From Leptospira noumeaensis (GTDB lineage: Bacteria > Spirochaetota > Leptospiria > Leptospirales > Leptospiraceae), in contig NZ_RQFK01000026.1 in NCBI RefSeq assembly GCF_004770765.1, positions 744,001 to 808,000 of the forward strand: a DNA stretch of 64,000 bases. Reading direction: 5' to 3'. The first letter of the stretch is position 1, and every line of letters starts with the position of its first letter. Of the stretch, positions 17,020-26,229 are shown piece by piece. Under the pieces are notes generated by a model that was not told the DNA's origin, ran no database searches, and saw nothing but the letters and a program-made list of their open reading frames with translations. Both the position numbers and the translations under genes were made by a program.

Positions 17020-17829
17020 ATGAAAAATATGGGGGGAAAACCCTGTTTCGTTGCTATGGGCGGACATAAAATTTTCTATTGGAAATTTGGAAATGGGTCA
17101 AAAAAGCCCATAGTTTTTTTCCACGGATTACTTGACGAAAGTTTCGGATTTCGTCGAGTCGTCAAAGAATTGTTAAACGATGGTCATCCACTTTATGTTT
17201 TTGATTTACCTGGTTATGGGAATAGCAAACTCCCACTCATTAAATACTTATATCAAATCGATGTTTGGGCAGATTTACTTCTCGAGTGTTTCGAAAAATT
17301 GGAGTTGGAAGAAATTTGTCTTGTTGGTCATTCCATGGGTGGCCTCACCTCTCAACATTTAGTTTTAAAAGATTCTCACAAAAGAGTCCAAAAACTGATC
17401 CTTCTAGCCCCTGGTGGAATTCCACATCCCGAACGTGAAAGGATGCGTAAAATTCTATTTCCTAAAACAGAAAAACAAGTGGTATTGTTACTTCGTTTTC
17501 TTTATGGAGAAGAATTTCCTGAACCCGGGTATTTATTTCGTCATACACTTGTTACTATTTGGAATGAAAAACCTAACGAATTCCTGCAAGAAAATACACT
17601 AAGGCGGGAAAATGAGATTTTTTTTGATTCAAAAATGAAGGGAATACAAATTCCTACTTTAATTTTGGCGGGTGCCGAGGATGAAATCACACCACCCTTT
17701 ATGATGAAAAAAATGAAATCTTATATTAAAAAAAGCAAATTGGTTTGGATTCCCAAAGTTAGGCATGCAATCCATCTAGAGAAACCAGATGTAGTTGCGG
17801 AAAATATCCGAATATTCTATAATACTTAA
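17020..17829 (+). CDS. Alpha/beta hydrolase
   Basis: Catalytic triad visible: nucleophile elbow GHSMGG (VGHSMGGLTSQH), acid in LILAGAEDEITPP, histidine in VRHAIHLEKPD. The oxyanion region is VFFHGLLDE. 269 residues from ATG 17020, which has a weak AGAGACG upstream. An in-frame ATG at 16960 would add 20 basic residues but has no ribosome site and sits 1 bp from the kinase start. The family covers lipases, esterases and haloperoxidase-like enzymes, and the substrate is not evident. The 3' end abuts the convergent ferredoxin gene. Confidence 0.88.
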   Translation: MKNMGGKPCFVAMGGHKIFYWKFGNGSKKPIVFFHGLLDESFGFRRVVKELLNDGHPLYVFDLPGYGNSKLPLIKYLYQIDVWADLLLECFEKLELEEICLVGHSMGGLTSQHLVLKDSHKRVQKLILLAPGGIPHPERERMRKILFPKTEKQVVLLLRFLYGEEFPEPGYLFRHTLVTIWNEKPNEFLQENTLRRENEIFFDSKMKGIQIPTLILAGAEDEITPPFMMKKMKSYIKKSKLVWIPKVRHAIHLEKPDVVAENIRIFYNT

Positions 17830-18063
17830 TTAATCACCATCATCGCCAATCGCATCTACAGGGCACATAGCCATTGCTGCTTTTGCCTGTTTTTCCTCGA
17901 CCGGGGAGGTGGGCTGTTTTTTGAAGAAAATATGACTTTCGTCGTCACTATATTGTAATATGTCTGGGGCTTCTTTTATGCAGTCATTACAGGGAACACA
18001 GGTCTGATCGACATAGTATTTCCCTGGTACATTCTCGGGTTGTTTGCTACTTTTATCTGCCAT
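17830..18063 (-). CDS. Single-cluster [4Fe-4S] ferredoxin
   Basis: A 77-residue acidic protein with cluster ligands CVPCNDC (C-x2-C-x2-C) followed by APDIL and, near the C-terminus, AMCPVDAI carrying the fourth cysteine. This is the one-cluster ferredoxin pattern (Fer4 with a broken second cluster), as in Thermotoga or Desulfovibrio ferredoxins. It probably carries electrons to a P450, desaturase or oxidoreductase. No obvious partner sits beside it. Confidence 0.9.
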   Translation of the reverse strand: MADKSSKQPENVPGKYYVDQTCVPCNDCIKEAPDILQYSDDESHIFFKKQPTSPVEEKQAKAAMAMCPVDAIGDDGD

Positions 18064-18095
18064 AGAGTATTTTTACTTTTTAACAGACCCCCCCT

Positions 18096-18103
18096 TATAA
18101 AAT
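18096..18103 (+). promoter_or_regulatory. Candidate -10 element of the lone receiver gene
   Basis: TATAAAAT ends 9 bp before the ATG at 18113, so transcription would begin within a few bases of the start codon and give a nearly leaderless message. There is no Shine-Dalgarno sequence in the gap. The -35 region (TTACTT near 18073) is weak. Confidence 0.3.
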
Positions 18104-18112
18104 AAAGCATAT

Positions 18113-18478
18113 ATGACGAAAAAGAACATCCTCATCGTAGAGGATGAACCCTTCCTTGGACTCAACATCAAACAGAAAATCGAATCTTTCGGTTTTCATG
18201 TGATTGCTGTTGTACCTTCTGGGGATGAGGCCTTCCAAATTGTTTCGGAGAAAGTTCCGGATCTAATTCTAATGGATATCAATTTGGAAGGTTCTTTGGA
18301 TGGAATTGAAACCGCTGAATCTTTACGAGAGCAGTTTTCTGTTCCGGTTTTGTTTCTGACTGGTTTTTTGGATGAGACCGCAAAACACCGAATCAATCAA
18401 AATCCTTCTTATGCCTATTTGATGAAACCTTTCACCACCGACCAATTGAAAGAAGCGGTTTCAGGTTTTACCGCCTAA
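18113..18478 (+). CDS. Stand-alone response regulator (receiver domain only)
   Basis: A 121-residue CheY-like receiver. Acidic pocket ILIVEDEP, phosphoacceptor D in LILMDINLEGSLDGIE, switch Thr in VLFLTGF and Lys in YLMKPF. The INLEGSLDGIETA form is typical of receivers paired with multi-PAS kinases. No output domain is present, so it acts by protein contact or in a phosphorelay. Divergent from the ferredoxin gene, with a 49-bp gap. Confidence 0.94.
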   Translation: MTKKNILIVEDEPFLGLNIKQKIESFGFHVIAVVPSGDEAFQIVSEKVPDLILMDINLEGSLDGIETAESLREQFSVPVLFLTGFLDETAKHRINQNPSYAYLMKPFTTDQLKEAVSGFTA

Positions 18479-18488
18479 GACTTTTTTC

Positions 18489-19256
18489 CTAGCCTTTCCA
18501 TTCCCATCGTATCAAAAATTCCCTGTTCCCATCAGCACCTTGGATGGGAGACTCCACTAGTCCTAAAAATTTTAGTTTTGAATCTAAATTTTTAATCTTA
18601 CGCCAAACTGACCTTATCACATAACCAATATGATGCGAATCTTTTAGAACACCTTTATCTAATTTGGATGGATGAACTTCAAATTGGGGTTTGAATAAGG
18701 AGATCCCTTGCCAAATGGTTTTGGGACTCGATTGAAAAAGAGAAACGAGCGAACCAAAAACGGGAACAAGGGAAATAAAACTCAAATCCATGGTGATCCA
18801 AGTTTCCTCTGTTAAAGGTTCTAATTGGGGAAGGGTAAGGTCTTTTAAATGGGTTCGGTCAAACACTGTGACTTTTGGATCGTTGGCAATTTTTTGTGCC
18901 AATTGACCGTAGCCTACATCCACAGCGATGACTCGTAAGGCACCTTTCTCCAAAAGAACCTGGCAGAATCCTCCTGTGGACGAACCTAAATCAATACATG
19001 TTTTGTTTTGGACATTGGCTGTTGGAAAAGAATCAAAAGCCCCAAGAAGTTTATATGCACCCCGGGAAACATAGGTTTTGATTTTTTCTTTGGTGCGAAC
19101 AGTATCTTTTGTAGAAATGATCGTTCCGACTTTGGAAATGACCACATCATTCACAAGTACAGACCCAGAAAGGATTAACGATTGTGCAAATTTTAAATCG
19201 ATCGCATAACCCTCGCGAACGAGGTATTCATCCAGTCTAATTTTTTCTTTCGGCAA
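18489..19256 (-). CDS. tlyA: TlyA-family rRNA (cytidine-2'-O)-methyltransferase
   Basis: 255 residues: an N-terminal S4 RNA-binding domain (KIRLDEYLVREGYA, SGSVLVNDVVISKVG), then an FtsJ-like Rossmann methyltransferase with SAM site CIDLGSSTGGFCQVLLEKGA and VIAVDVGYGQL. FSLFKPQFEV-type text (LFKPQFEV) is a TlyA/hemolysin A hallmark. Members methylate 16S/23S rRNA and may affect capreomycin sensitivity. The older 'hemolysin' label in spirochaetes is probably a misnomer. The start overlaps the end of the ispA gene by 20 bp. Confidence 0.93.
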   Translation of the reverse strand: MPKEKIRLDEYLVREGYAIDLKFAQSLILSGSVLVNDVVISKVGTIISTKDTVRTKEKIKTYVSRGAYKLLGAFDSFPTANVQNKTCIDLGSSTGGFCQVLLEKGALRVIAVDVGYGQLAQKIANDPKVTVFDRTHLKDLTLPQLEPLTEETWITMDLSFISLVPVFGSLVSLFQSSPKTIWQGISLFKPQFEVHPSKLDKGVLKDSHHIGYVIRSVWRKIKNLDSKLKFLGLVESPIQGADGNREFLIRWEWKG

Positions 19257-20160
19257 TGTATTTTGGTAATCCTAAAAAGAATTCATTGTTTAGGGACGAT
19301 ATGTTGGCAACAAGGGAAATCGCTTTGGTGACAGATTCATCTCTGAATCTTTTGGTAGTTTCCATTCCATAAAGGCTAGGATAAGTTAATTTGCCAGCTT
19401 TGGCATCTTTTCCAGGAGTTTTCCCGAGATCTTCGAGGTTTCCTTCTACATCCAAAATATCATCGGTAATTTGGAATAATAATCCAATTTCCTTCGCATA
19501 ACTGGAAATTATGGACTCTCTTTCTTTCCAATCGGGTCGGAGTCGATTTCCTAGTAGGAAGGATGCTTCAATGAGAGCTCCGGTCTTTTTTGTATGGATG
19601 GAAGAAAGTTTGGATTCCTTATCTGTGACGCTGGAATTTTTTTCTTCTTCGATGTCTTCCATTTGTCCCAGGATCATCCCATTCATTCCAGCCCCTTTAT
19701 GTAGGATTTGGATGGAGTCTCGAATGGCTGCGGAGTCTGTGTTTTCAAATAAAGATAAAAGATAAAAACTCAAAGAGTTTAGTGTGTCACCCGCAAGGAT
19801 GGCTGTGGCTTCATCAAATTGGATGTGGCAAGTAGGCATTCCGCGTCTTGTGTCATCATTGTCCATTGCTGGTAAATCATCATGGATGAGAGAATAGGTA
19901 TGAATGCATTCTACAGCAAGGGCCGCTAAATAAACAGAGAGATGTTCATTTAAATTTGGTTTTGTTGGGATTTGGGAGGGATCAAAAAAAGAATTGAATA
20001 CAAAAATTGGTCGGATTCTTTTCCCACCAGCTTTGAGACTATACAAACAAGCATCTGTTATGCGAGTGCGCGGTTGGAACAATTCTTCGGTATAAGATTC
20101 AAAAAAAGAATCAAAGAGTTGTTTGGAGTTTTTTAAAATATCAGAAAAGTGAATGGGCAC
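19237..20160 (-). CDS. ispA: Polyprenyl (farnesyl/geranylgeranyl) diphosphate synthase
   Basis: A trans-prenyltransferase that condenses IPP with allylic diphosphates. The first Asp-rich motif is SLIHDDLPAMDNDDTRRG and the second QITDDILDVEG; GGKRIRPIFV marks the IPP site. The CHIQFDEATAILAGD stretch is typical of IspA. 307 residues, starting at a GTG (20158-20160). Distance from the start to GGKR (about 45 residues) equals that of E. coli IspA, so the GTG is credible even without a Shine-Dalgarno sequence. The start lies directly after a hairpin/T-run that looks like the ndk terminator. Coupled to tlyA downstream. Confidence 0.93.
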   Translation of the reverse strand: MPIHFSDILKNSKQLFDSFFESYTEELFQPRTRITDACLYSLKAGGKRIRPIFVFNSFFDPSQIPTKPNLNEHLSVYLAALAVECIHTYSLIHDDLPAMDNDDTRRGMPTCHIQFDEATAILAGDTLNSLSFYLLSLFENTDSAAIRDSIQILHKGAGMNGMILGQMEDIEEEKNSSVTDKESKLSSIHTKKTGALIEASFLLGNRLRPDWKERESIISSYAKEIGLLFQITDDILDVEGNLEDLGKTPGKDAKAGKLTYPSLYGMETTKRFRDESVTKAISLVANISSLNNEFFLGLPKYIAERKN

Positions 20161-20163
20161 GGG

Positions 20164-20191
20164 AAAAAGACCGGTTCTCTTTAAAGAACCG
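20164..20191 (-). terminator. Rho-independent terminator after ndk
   Basis: A 7-bp stem CGGTTCT/AGAACCG (20172-20178 with 20185-20191, loop 6) is followed on the minus strand by GGTCTTTTT. It lies 21 bp past the ndk stop and only a few bases before the ispA GTG start, so it would separate the argG-coaD-antiporter-ndk unit from ispA-tlyA. Confidence 0.6.
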
Positions 20192-20211
20192 ATCGCTTGT
20201 TTGGTTCGAAC

Positions 20212-20625
20212 TTAGTTAAGTTCATACCCTTTGAAGAAAAACGCAATTTCTTGGAGTGCGTTTGCTACAGAGTCAGAACCGTGAACTGCATTTGCTTCTT
20301 TGCTTTCTGCAAAGAGTGCACGAATGGTTCCCGCTTTTGCTTCTTTTGGATCAGTGGCACCAATTACATCTCTCCAATGAGCTACGGCGTTGTCTCTTTC
20401 AAGAGCGCAGGCAACGATCGGACCAGATGCCATGTATGTGCAAAGGTCATTGTAAAATGGACGAGCTGCGTGAACCGCATAAAATTGTTTAGCGTCTTCG
20501 AGGCTGAGTTTTAGGAATTTCATTCCTAGGATTTTAAATCCTTCTTTTTCAATTCTTTGAAGGATGTCACCGATGTGTTTGTTTTTCACAGCATCGGGTT
20601 TAAGCATAATAAAAGTTCTTTCCAT
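20212..20625 (-). CDS. ndk: Nucleoside diphosphate kinase
   Basis: Transfers gamma-phosphate between nucleoside tri- and diphosphates. 137 residues, the classical size. [11 protein letters not shown] at the N-terminus, substrate region [25 protein letters not shown], and [18 protein letters not shown] with the active-site histidine in NAVHGSD. Last gene of an apparent unit argG-coaD-antiporter-ndk that ends in a terminator hairpin. A small hairpin overlaps its ribosome-binding site. Confidence 0.97.
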
Positions 20626-20626
20626 A

Positions 20627-20644
20627 TCTCCAAAAGCATGGAGA
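20627..20644 (-). promoter_or_regulatory. Hairpin covering the ndk ribosome-binding site
   Basis: On the minus strand TCTCCA pairs with TGGAGA (20639-20644 with 20627-20632, loop 6), one base before the ndk ATG. The only SD-like sequence (GGAG) is inside the 3' arm, so the structure would block ribosomes when closed. Six base pairs is modest, so regulation is only a possibility. Confidence 0.3.
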
Positions 20645-20667
20645 AACCGAAAAAAGCAATCGAATCT

Positions 20668-22776
20668 TTAGGTGCCTAAAAAACGAACTAAAAGAAATGA
20701 AGTTGGGAGAAGATCCATTTTCTCAAACCCCATTTCTTCCCAAACATTCAGATCAATGAGAATCAATGAATACCCAGTGATTTTGTTTATGGAGATGGGA
20801 TAGGGATTTAGATCTGTTTCGGGTTGTACTAGGTCTTCCACCTTGATTTTGTTCGACTTCATTCCTTTGAGGGATGTTAGTTTTTGAGCAAAACCAAGGA
20901 TGGGATCTTTTTCCCCTTTGTAGAGGATGGCGACTTTTTCTACAGATTCGAGGCCCATGTCTATTAAAACCCCAACAGTTGCCGGACAGTAATTGAGGAT
21001 TCCTTTGATTTTTCCTCCCGTATAACTGCGAGAAAATAGCGGTTTGGCAGCACCGATCAGTAAAATATCTGTATGTTTGATTTTGGCAAAATTGACAATT
21101 TCATAAGTGACATTGTCTGTGATCCGATATTCTGTTTGGACTTTTACTCCCAAACTAGAACCCGTTTGGCGAATGGCTTCAAAACTTGCATCACGGTAAC
21201 GACGAATTTCTTCATTGGAAAGTGAGTCGTTAGGTGAAATGTGGAGGGCAGTGATTTCTAAATTTTTCTTCTGGTTTCCAGTCAGAGAATAAGCAAATCG
21301 AACCAAACTTTTTCCCATTTTTTCTTGAGCAAAAGCAACTAACACCCGCAACTTGTGATCAACGGGTTTTTCGGAAACAGTTCGTTTTTCTGATTTAGAA
21401 AAAAACTTTTGAATCCCATCTAAAAGTGGGCCTGTCGAAAGAGTGGTTACAAGTGCCATTAACACAAATACTGCAAAAATCTCGGGACTTAAAATTCCCA
21501 AATCATATCCAATATTGAGAACCACAAGTTCCATAAGACCGCGAGTGTTCATAAGAGCACCGATAGAAAGGGCATCTTCCCAGTTGGATCCGGAAACTTT
21601 GGCGGCAAACGCACTTCCCACAAATTTTCCAACAACCGCCACTATGATGACAAGACCAAACACCAACCAAAGGTGAGATCCATTGAGGAGTCCAATCTCT
21701 GTTCGAAGTCCTGTGATCACAAAGAAAATCGGGAGAAACAAAATGACAGCAATATCTTCTATTTTTTCTGCGATGAGTTTTTTAAGATTTCCTTCTGCTG
21801 GCATAATCACACCTGCAAGGAAAGCTCCAAATAAAGCGTGAATTCCTATGACTTCTGTTGCAAGAGAAGATAAGAATAAAATCATTAAGATGAGGGCAAC
21901 AGCTGTTCTTGTTAAATTTTCTCTGGAGATATATATGGATCCTAATCGTTTGAGAAAGGGAGCCACTAGATAAATCATTGTTAGGATGTATGCAAAAGAT
22001 AACCCAACGGTGAAAAGGGCCGTGTTGAGATTTCCGGCTTTAGAGATAGTAACAATGATTGCAAGTAAGATCCAAGCGGTGATATCATCGGCGGCAGCAC
22101 AAGTGAGAACCATCGCGCCAAGAGGTGTCCTTGTAAGATTTCTTTCTTGGAGGATTCTTGCGAGGACTGGGAAAGCAGTGATACTCATGGCAATTCCCAT
22201 AAAAAGGGAAAAAGATAAAAAACCTACATTCTCCGGTGCATAGTCTGTATAAAAATAATAAGCCAAAATCATCCCTAAGAAAAAGGGGAAAATGATACTG
22301 GCATGGCTAATCACAATGGCGGAGTGTGCTTTGTTTTTTAAAACGGATAGATCAAGTTCCATCCCGATGATGAACATAAATAGAACCAAACCAATTTGGC
22401 TTAGTGTTCCGAGAGTGGGAAGGCTTGCTGGTGGAAACAAAAATCCCATAGTTTCTGGGAAGTAATAACCAAGAAGTGATGGCCCAAGTAAAATACCTGC
22501 AACAATTTCTCCCATCACCGAAGGTTGTTTGAGTTTTCTAGAAAAAACATACCCAACAAATCTTGCGGCCCCACAAACAATGATGATTTGAAGGAAAAGG
22601 AGTGCTAAGGGGTGATGAAAGCGATTGAAAAAGTTTTCCGCATCTAGATGTTCATTGGAAATAGGGAGAATATTTTTTGTGACTTCGAGTAAACTCCCTG
22701 CTTGCAAAAGATAATAGCCAAGAGAACCAAACAGTAGTATGGTGAATCCATAAAAAAAAGAAGAACGCGTTTTCAT
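20668..22776 (-). CDS. CPA2-family cation:proton antiporter with USP-like C-terminus
   Basis: 702 residues. After one N-terminal helix (FLLFGSLGYYLL type) and a loop, about twelve membrane helices form a Na_H_Exchanger domain. Typical text: VMGEIVAGILLGPSLLGYYFPE, LGLVLFMFIIGMELDL, CAAADDITAWILLAI (ion-binding Asp pair), FGAFLAGVIMPAEG and NTRGLMELVVLNIGYDLGIL. From about residue 470 a soluble domain with two Usp-like halves follows (LRVLVAFAQEKMGKSLVRFA; ITALHISPND; DILLIGAAK). Likely a K+ or Na+/H+ exchanger. Its start has GAGGATT 7 bp upstream and lies 18 bp after coaD. Confidence 0.9.
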   Translation of the reverse strand: MKTRSSFFYGFTILLFGSLGYYLLQAGSLLEVTKNILPISNEHLDAENFFNRFHHPLALLFLQIIIVCGAARFVGYVFSRKLKQPSVMGEIVAGILLGPSLLGYYFPETMGFLFPPASLPTLGTLSQIGLVLFMFIIGMELDLSVLKNKAHSAIVISHASIIFPFFLGMILAYYFYTDYAPENVGFLSFSLFMGIAMSITAFPVLARILQERNLTRTPLGAMVLTCAAADDITAWILLAIIVTISKAGNLNTALFTVGLSFAYILTMIYLVAPFLKRLGSIYISRENLTRTAVALILMILFLSSLATEVIGIHALFGAFLAGVIMPAEGNLKKLIAEKIEDIAVILFLPIFFVITGLRTEIGLLNGSHLWLVFGLVIIVAVVGKFVGSAFAAKVSGSNWEDALSIGALMNTRGLMELVVLNIGYDLGILSPEIFAVFVLMALVTTLSTGPLLDGIQKFFSKSEKRTVSEKPVDHKLRVLVAFAQEKMGKSLVRFAYSLTGNQKKNLEITALHISPNDSLSNEEIRRYRDASFEAIRQTGSSLGVKVQTEYRITDNVTYEIVNFAKIKHTDILLIGAAKPLFSRSYTGGKIKGILNYCPATVGVLIDMGLESVEKVAILYKGEKDPILGFAQKLTSLKGMKSNKIKVEDLVQPETDLNPYPISINKITGYSLILIDLNVWEEMGFEKMDLLPTSFLLVRFLGT

Positions 22777-22794
22777 AGAATCCTCAATTTCTCC

Positions 22795-23277
22795 TTAAAC
22801 GGAGAATTTTTTGGTAAGGGCTTCGCCCACAATGTCTGGAACTTGATTGGATACAGCTCTTCCATGTCTTGCTACTTCTTTGACGATTGTCGAGGACACA
22901 AAAGAGTATTCATTGTCCGCCATCAAAAAATAAGTTTCGATTTCAGGTGCTAATTTTTTGTTCATAAGTGAAATCGCATATTCGTAGTCAAAATCTGTCA
23001 CCGCACGAAGACCTCGTAATATGACTCTTGAATTCTTTTCTTTACAATAGTCTACAGTAAGGCCTTCGAAGGTATCGATTTTGATTTTGTCCCAACCCTT
23101 AAAAACCTTTCCAATCATTTCGACTCGTTCTTCAGAAGAAAAAAGGGAGGTTTTTTTCGAGTTAATTGCCACAGCAATGATGATCTCTTCGAATAACGGA
23201 TGAGCTCGCCGTATGATGTCGAGATGACCGTTTGTGAACGGATCAAAAGAACCTGGATATACGGCGATATTTTTCAT
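22795..23277 (-). CDS. coaD: Phosphopantetheine adenylyltransferase
   Basis: Catalyses the fourth step of coenzyme A synthesis (4'-phosphopantetheine + ATP to dephospho-CoA). 160 residues, standard. The nucleotidylyl signature is [19 protein letters not shown] with the TNGH (T/HxGH) motif. [19 protein letters not shown] and the ISSTIVKE-equivalent [12 protein letters not shown] near the C-terminus are diagnostic. Its ATG begins one base after the argG stop codon. Confidence 0.97.
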   Translation of the reverse strand: MKNIAVYPGSFDPFTNGHLDIIRRAHPLFEEIIIAVAINSKKTSLFSSEERVEMIGKVFKGWDKIKIDTFEGLTVDYCKEKNSRVILRGLRAVTDFDYEYAISLMNKKLAPEIETYFLMADNEYSFVSSTIVKEVARHGRAVSNQVPDIVGEALTKKFSV

Positions 23278-23278
23278 C

Positions 23279-24487
23279 TTATTTGTTTACCCTTGCCCAC
23301 TCTTTCATAGGCAGACCGTAAAGGTTGATAAATCCTTCGGCATCATATTGGTTGTACAATTCTTCTTTTTCAAATGTAGATAGTCCTGCATTGTAAAGAG
23401 ATTTGTTGGATTTACGTCCCACAACTGTACAACTTCCTTTGTACAATTTAATTCGTACGGTTCCATTCACATATTTTTGAGTGTAGTCCATATAAGCACG
23501 TAAAGCATTCATTTGGTTGGAATACCATTGGCCATTGTAAATGTAACGAGCAAACTCTTGGGAGAGTTCATCTTTTTTGTGTTGGGTGTCTCGATCGAGA
23601 GTGATGGATTCTAAATCGCGGTGTGCAATATGTAGGATAGTTCCACCAGGAGTTTCATAAACGCCTCGAGATTTGATCCCAACAAGTCGGTTCTCTACGA
23701 TGTCCACTCGGCCCACTCCGTTTTTTCCACCTAATTCATTTAAGGTTTCCATCACTTCGAGTGGGTTTAGTTTTTTTCCATCGATAGCAACACAGTCTCC
23801 ATTTTCAAAATCCAATTCTAAATAGGTTGGTTTGTCTGGCGCTTTTTCAGGAGATACGGTTAAGATAAACATATCTTCTTTAGGTTCGTTGTATGGATCT
23901 TCTAAAATTCCACCTTCAAAAGAAAGGTGCATTAAGTTTCTGTCCATGCTATATGGTTTAGCAGCTGTTACAGGAACTGGAATTCCTTTTTTCTTTGCGT
24001 ATTCAATTAGGTCTGCACGCCCACCAAAATCCCATGTTCTCCAAGGAGCAATGATTTGTAAGTTAGGCGAAAGTGCTTTGAAGGTTAATTCGAATCGAAC
24101 TTGGTCATTTCCTTTTCCTGTAGCACCGTGAGAGAAAGCATCAGCTCCTTCTTTGTTTGCCACTTCTGCCATTGCTTTGGCAATGAGCGGTCGAGCCAGA
24201 GAGGTACCGAGTAAATAACGCATTTCATAAATTGCATTTCCGCGAATCGCAGGGAAAATAAAGTCTCGTGCAAATTCCAAACGTAGGTCTTGGATGTACA
24301 CTTTGGATGCTCCGGTATTTTTTCCTTTTTCTTCTAGGCCTGTGAGTTCTTCTTTTTGACCCACATCGGCACAAAAAGCAATGACTTCACAACCGTAGGT
24401 ATCTTTCAACCAAGCAAGGATGACGGAAGTATCGAGTCCACCGGAGTAAGCGAGAACGATTTTTTTGGGAGCAGATTTCTCTTTCAT
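23279..24487 (-). CDS. argG: Argininosuccinate synthase
   Basis: Joins citrulline and aspartate with ATP in arginine synthesis. 402 residues. The PP-loop is [15 protein letters not shown] and the second signature [32 protein letters not shown] and [16 protein letters not shown] complete the family pattern. First gene of the run argG-coaD-antiporter-ndk with gaps of 1, 18 and 42 bp. Divergent from the nitrilase-like lipoprotein gene. argH is not in the window. Confidence 0.97.
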   Translation of the reverse strand: MKEKSAPKKIVLAYSGGLDTSVILAWLKDTYGCEVIAFCADVGQKEELTGLEEKGKNTGASKVYIQDLRLEFARDFIFPAIRGNAIYEMRYLLGTSLARPLIAKAMAEVANKEGADAFSHGATGKGNDQVRFELTFKALSPNLQIIAPWRTWDFGGRADLIEYAKKKGIPVPVTAAKPYSMDRNLMHLSFEGGILEDPYNEPKEDMFILTVSPEKAPDKPTYLELDFENGDCVAIDGKKLNPLEVMETLNELGGKNGVGRVDIVENRLVGIKSRGVYETPGGTILHIAHRDLESITLDRDTQHKKDELSQEFARYIYNGQWYSNQMNALRAYMDYTQKYVNGTVRIKLYKGSCTVVGRKSNKSLYNAGLSTFEKEELYNQYDAEGFINLYGLPMKEWARVNK

Positions 24488-24568
24488 AGAATAAGGTCAA
24501 AATAAAAGAAAAAACTAAGAACACAATTAAATATTGTCTGAAACGAAGTTGTGTTGTAGATTTGGTGG

Positions 24569-25717
24569 ATGCGTTTTCCCGTTTCTTTTTCTGTTTTTAT
24601 AAGCATTCTCATTTTTACGATCCATTGCCAAAAGCAAGTTGTACCTCAAGAGGAAATCTCCAAAAATATTCCCAGTCCAAAGGTATACATTCAAAAAGAA
24701 GGATTGGGAAAACGGGGAAGTTTTGTAGGGATGGAACCCTATCTTAACCAGTACAGTTACGCAACAGACGAAAGTTTTTATTTGGCTTTGAATGAATACT
24801 TCCAATTGGCAAAAGAAAACGAACTACTATTTGTGGATCGGAGCATCATTGTCCTACCCGAATACATTGGAACTTGGCTTGTTGCGACGGCCGAAGACAA
24901 ATCCATTTTCCAGGTGAAAACAATCCAAGAAGCAATGGAAGTTTTGGTAAAACAAAACCTGGGTTCTTTCCTTTGGCATTATCTCTTTAGCAATTCTTAT
25001 TCAAGTGACACATTAAAAGAAACACTCTTTCGTATGAAGGCTTGGCAAATGACTGACAGATACCAATCTGTTTTTGCAAGACTTGCTCGTGAGTATCGAG
25101 TTTCCATCCTGGCCGGTTCCATTGTACTTCCTCATCCCAAAGTCATTGAAGGAAAAATCACTCCTACAGATGGGCCTTTGGAAAACGTAAGTTTTTATTT
25201 TCATCCGGATGGCAGAGTGGATGACAAAATTGTAAGGAAACTTTTTCCCATAGTAGACGAGAAAGAATTTTTAAGCGAAGGTAAACTTGATGAGAATCCA
25301 AGTTACCAAACTACGCTTGGGAAACTATATACGATGGTTTGTGCCGATTCTTGGTTTCCAGAAGTATATAAGGAGTTTAAAAAATCAGAATCGGAACTCC
25401 TTGCCGTTCCTTCGTTTGTATCACCTGCGGATGCTTGGACTACTAAATGGCAGGGTTACAACGGTTATGCGAATCCAAAAGATGTCGATTCCAAAGACAT
25501 TGGTGTTATTTCCGAACGAACGGCTTGGAAAAAATATGCGATGAATGGTCGCCTGAAAGATCCAAAGGTAAAAGCAGGTATCAATGTATTTTTCCGAGGT
25601 GAAATTTGGGATTTAGCTGCCAGTGGGGATGCTTTCCTAAATCTCGGAGGAAAACCAGTTTCGAATGTTGTGAAAGAAGAAAAAAACCAAGGAAGAATCT
25701 ATGTACTCTATCTCTAG
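24569..25717 (+). CDS. Lipoprotein of the carbon-nitrogen hydrolase (nitrilase) superfamily
   Basis: The signal (FSVFISILIFTIHC) ends in a spirochaete-type lipobox, so the 382-residue protein is probably anchored. The nitrilase fold shows the Glu in SIIVLPEYIGTW, a middle segment YRVSILAGSIVLPHP, and the nucleophile Cys in YTMVCADSWFPEVY. The catalytic Lys is not certain; FHPDGRVDDKIVRKLFP is the best candidate region. Members hydrolyse amides or nitriles, or transfer acyl groups in lipoprotein maturation (Lnt). The substrate is unknown. The downstream gene starts inside its last codons, so it leads a three-gene unit with the GMC oxidoreductase. Confidence 0.85.
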   Translation: MRFPVSFSVFISILIFTIHCQKQVVPQEEISKNIPSPKVYIQKEGLGKRGSFVGMEPYLNQYSYATDESFYLALNEYFQLAKENELLFVDRSIIVLPEYIGTWLVATAEDKSIFQVKTIQEAMEVLVKQNLGSFLWHYLFSNSYSSDTLKETLFRMKAWQMTDRYQSVFARLAREYRVSILAGSIVLPHPKVIEGKITPTDGPLENVSFYFHPDGRVDDKIVRKLFPIVDEKEFLSEGKLDENPSYQTTLGKLYTMVCADSWFPEVYKEFKKSESELLAVPSFVSPADAWTTKWQGYNGYANPKDVDSKDIGVISERTAWKKYAMNGRLKDPKVKAGINVFFRGEIWDLAASGDAFLNLGGKPVSNVVKEEKNQGRIYVLYL

Positions 25718-26228
25718 AAAGTCCTTTTTGGCTCTATTACTTTTTTGTGCGGGTATTAAATCTAAGATCCGTTATTTCTATTTTAGTGATTCAGAAACGA
25801 AAACGGTGACTGCTTTTTCAGAGGTAGTGCTTCCTGTCTCTGAACCGGGAATGCCCAGTTTGGAAGAAGCAAATGTTATGCGAAGATTGGACGAAGAGTT
25901 GTATTTTGTTTCCGAAGAAATCCAGGAAGACTTTCATTCGGCAGTGATGGTTTTGGAATACCTTCCTATTTTTTATGGATATTTTAGTTTTTTTTCAAGT
26001 CTCTCTCTGGAAAAACGCGAAGAACTTTTGACGCGATTGGCAGAGACAGATTCGGATATCGTTCGTGCTGTGGTTGGAAATTTAAAACTTTTGGTTTGTT
26101 TGGTTTACTATGGTCACAAATCTACTTGGGAGCAAATATCTTATCCAGGCCCTTTTGGGAATCCTCCTGAGAAATGGAGCGAATCCAGAATCCGCTACCA
26201 AAATTTGGTGAATGGAAAGGAGATTTAA
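25701..26228 (+). CDS. Probable small subunit of the GMC oxidoreductase (gluconate dehydrogenase subunit 3-like)
   Basis: 175 residues, with AAGGAA before the ATG. The N-terminus SRKSFLALLLFCAGI resembles a Tat signal (S-R-R-x-F-L) with Lys replacing the second Arg. Then comes a helical, acidic domain: FSEVVLPVSEPGMPSLEEANV, FHSAVMVLEYLPIFYGYF, REELLTRLAETDSDIVRAVVGNLKLLVCLVYYG and WEQISYPGPFG. This layout, placed directly before a GMC flavoprotein (1-bp gap), matches the gamma subunits that escort sugar or sterol dehydrogenases through Tat. The family call is inference from context and general pattern. Confidence 0.6.
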   Translation: MYSISRKSFLALLLFCAGIKSKIRYFYFSDSETKTVTAFSEVVLPVSEPGMPSLEEANVMRRLDEELYFVSEEIQEDFHSAVMVLEYLPIFYGYFSFFSSLSLEKREELLTRLAETDSDIVRAVVGNLKLLVCLVYYGHKSTWEQISYPGPFGNPPEKWSESRIRYQNLVNGKEI

Positions 26229-26229
26229 G

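Noticed and set aside
18489..19256. Hemolysin (as TlyA proteins are often labelled in spirochaetes)
   Set aside because: S4 plus FtsJ-like methyltransferase motifs (LGSSTGGF, LFKPQFEV) indicate an rRNA methyltransferase; there is no pore-forming or lipase feature.
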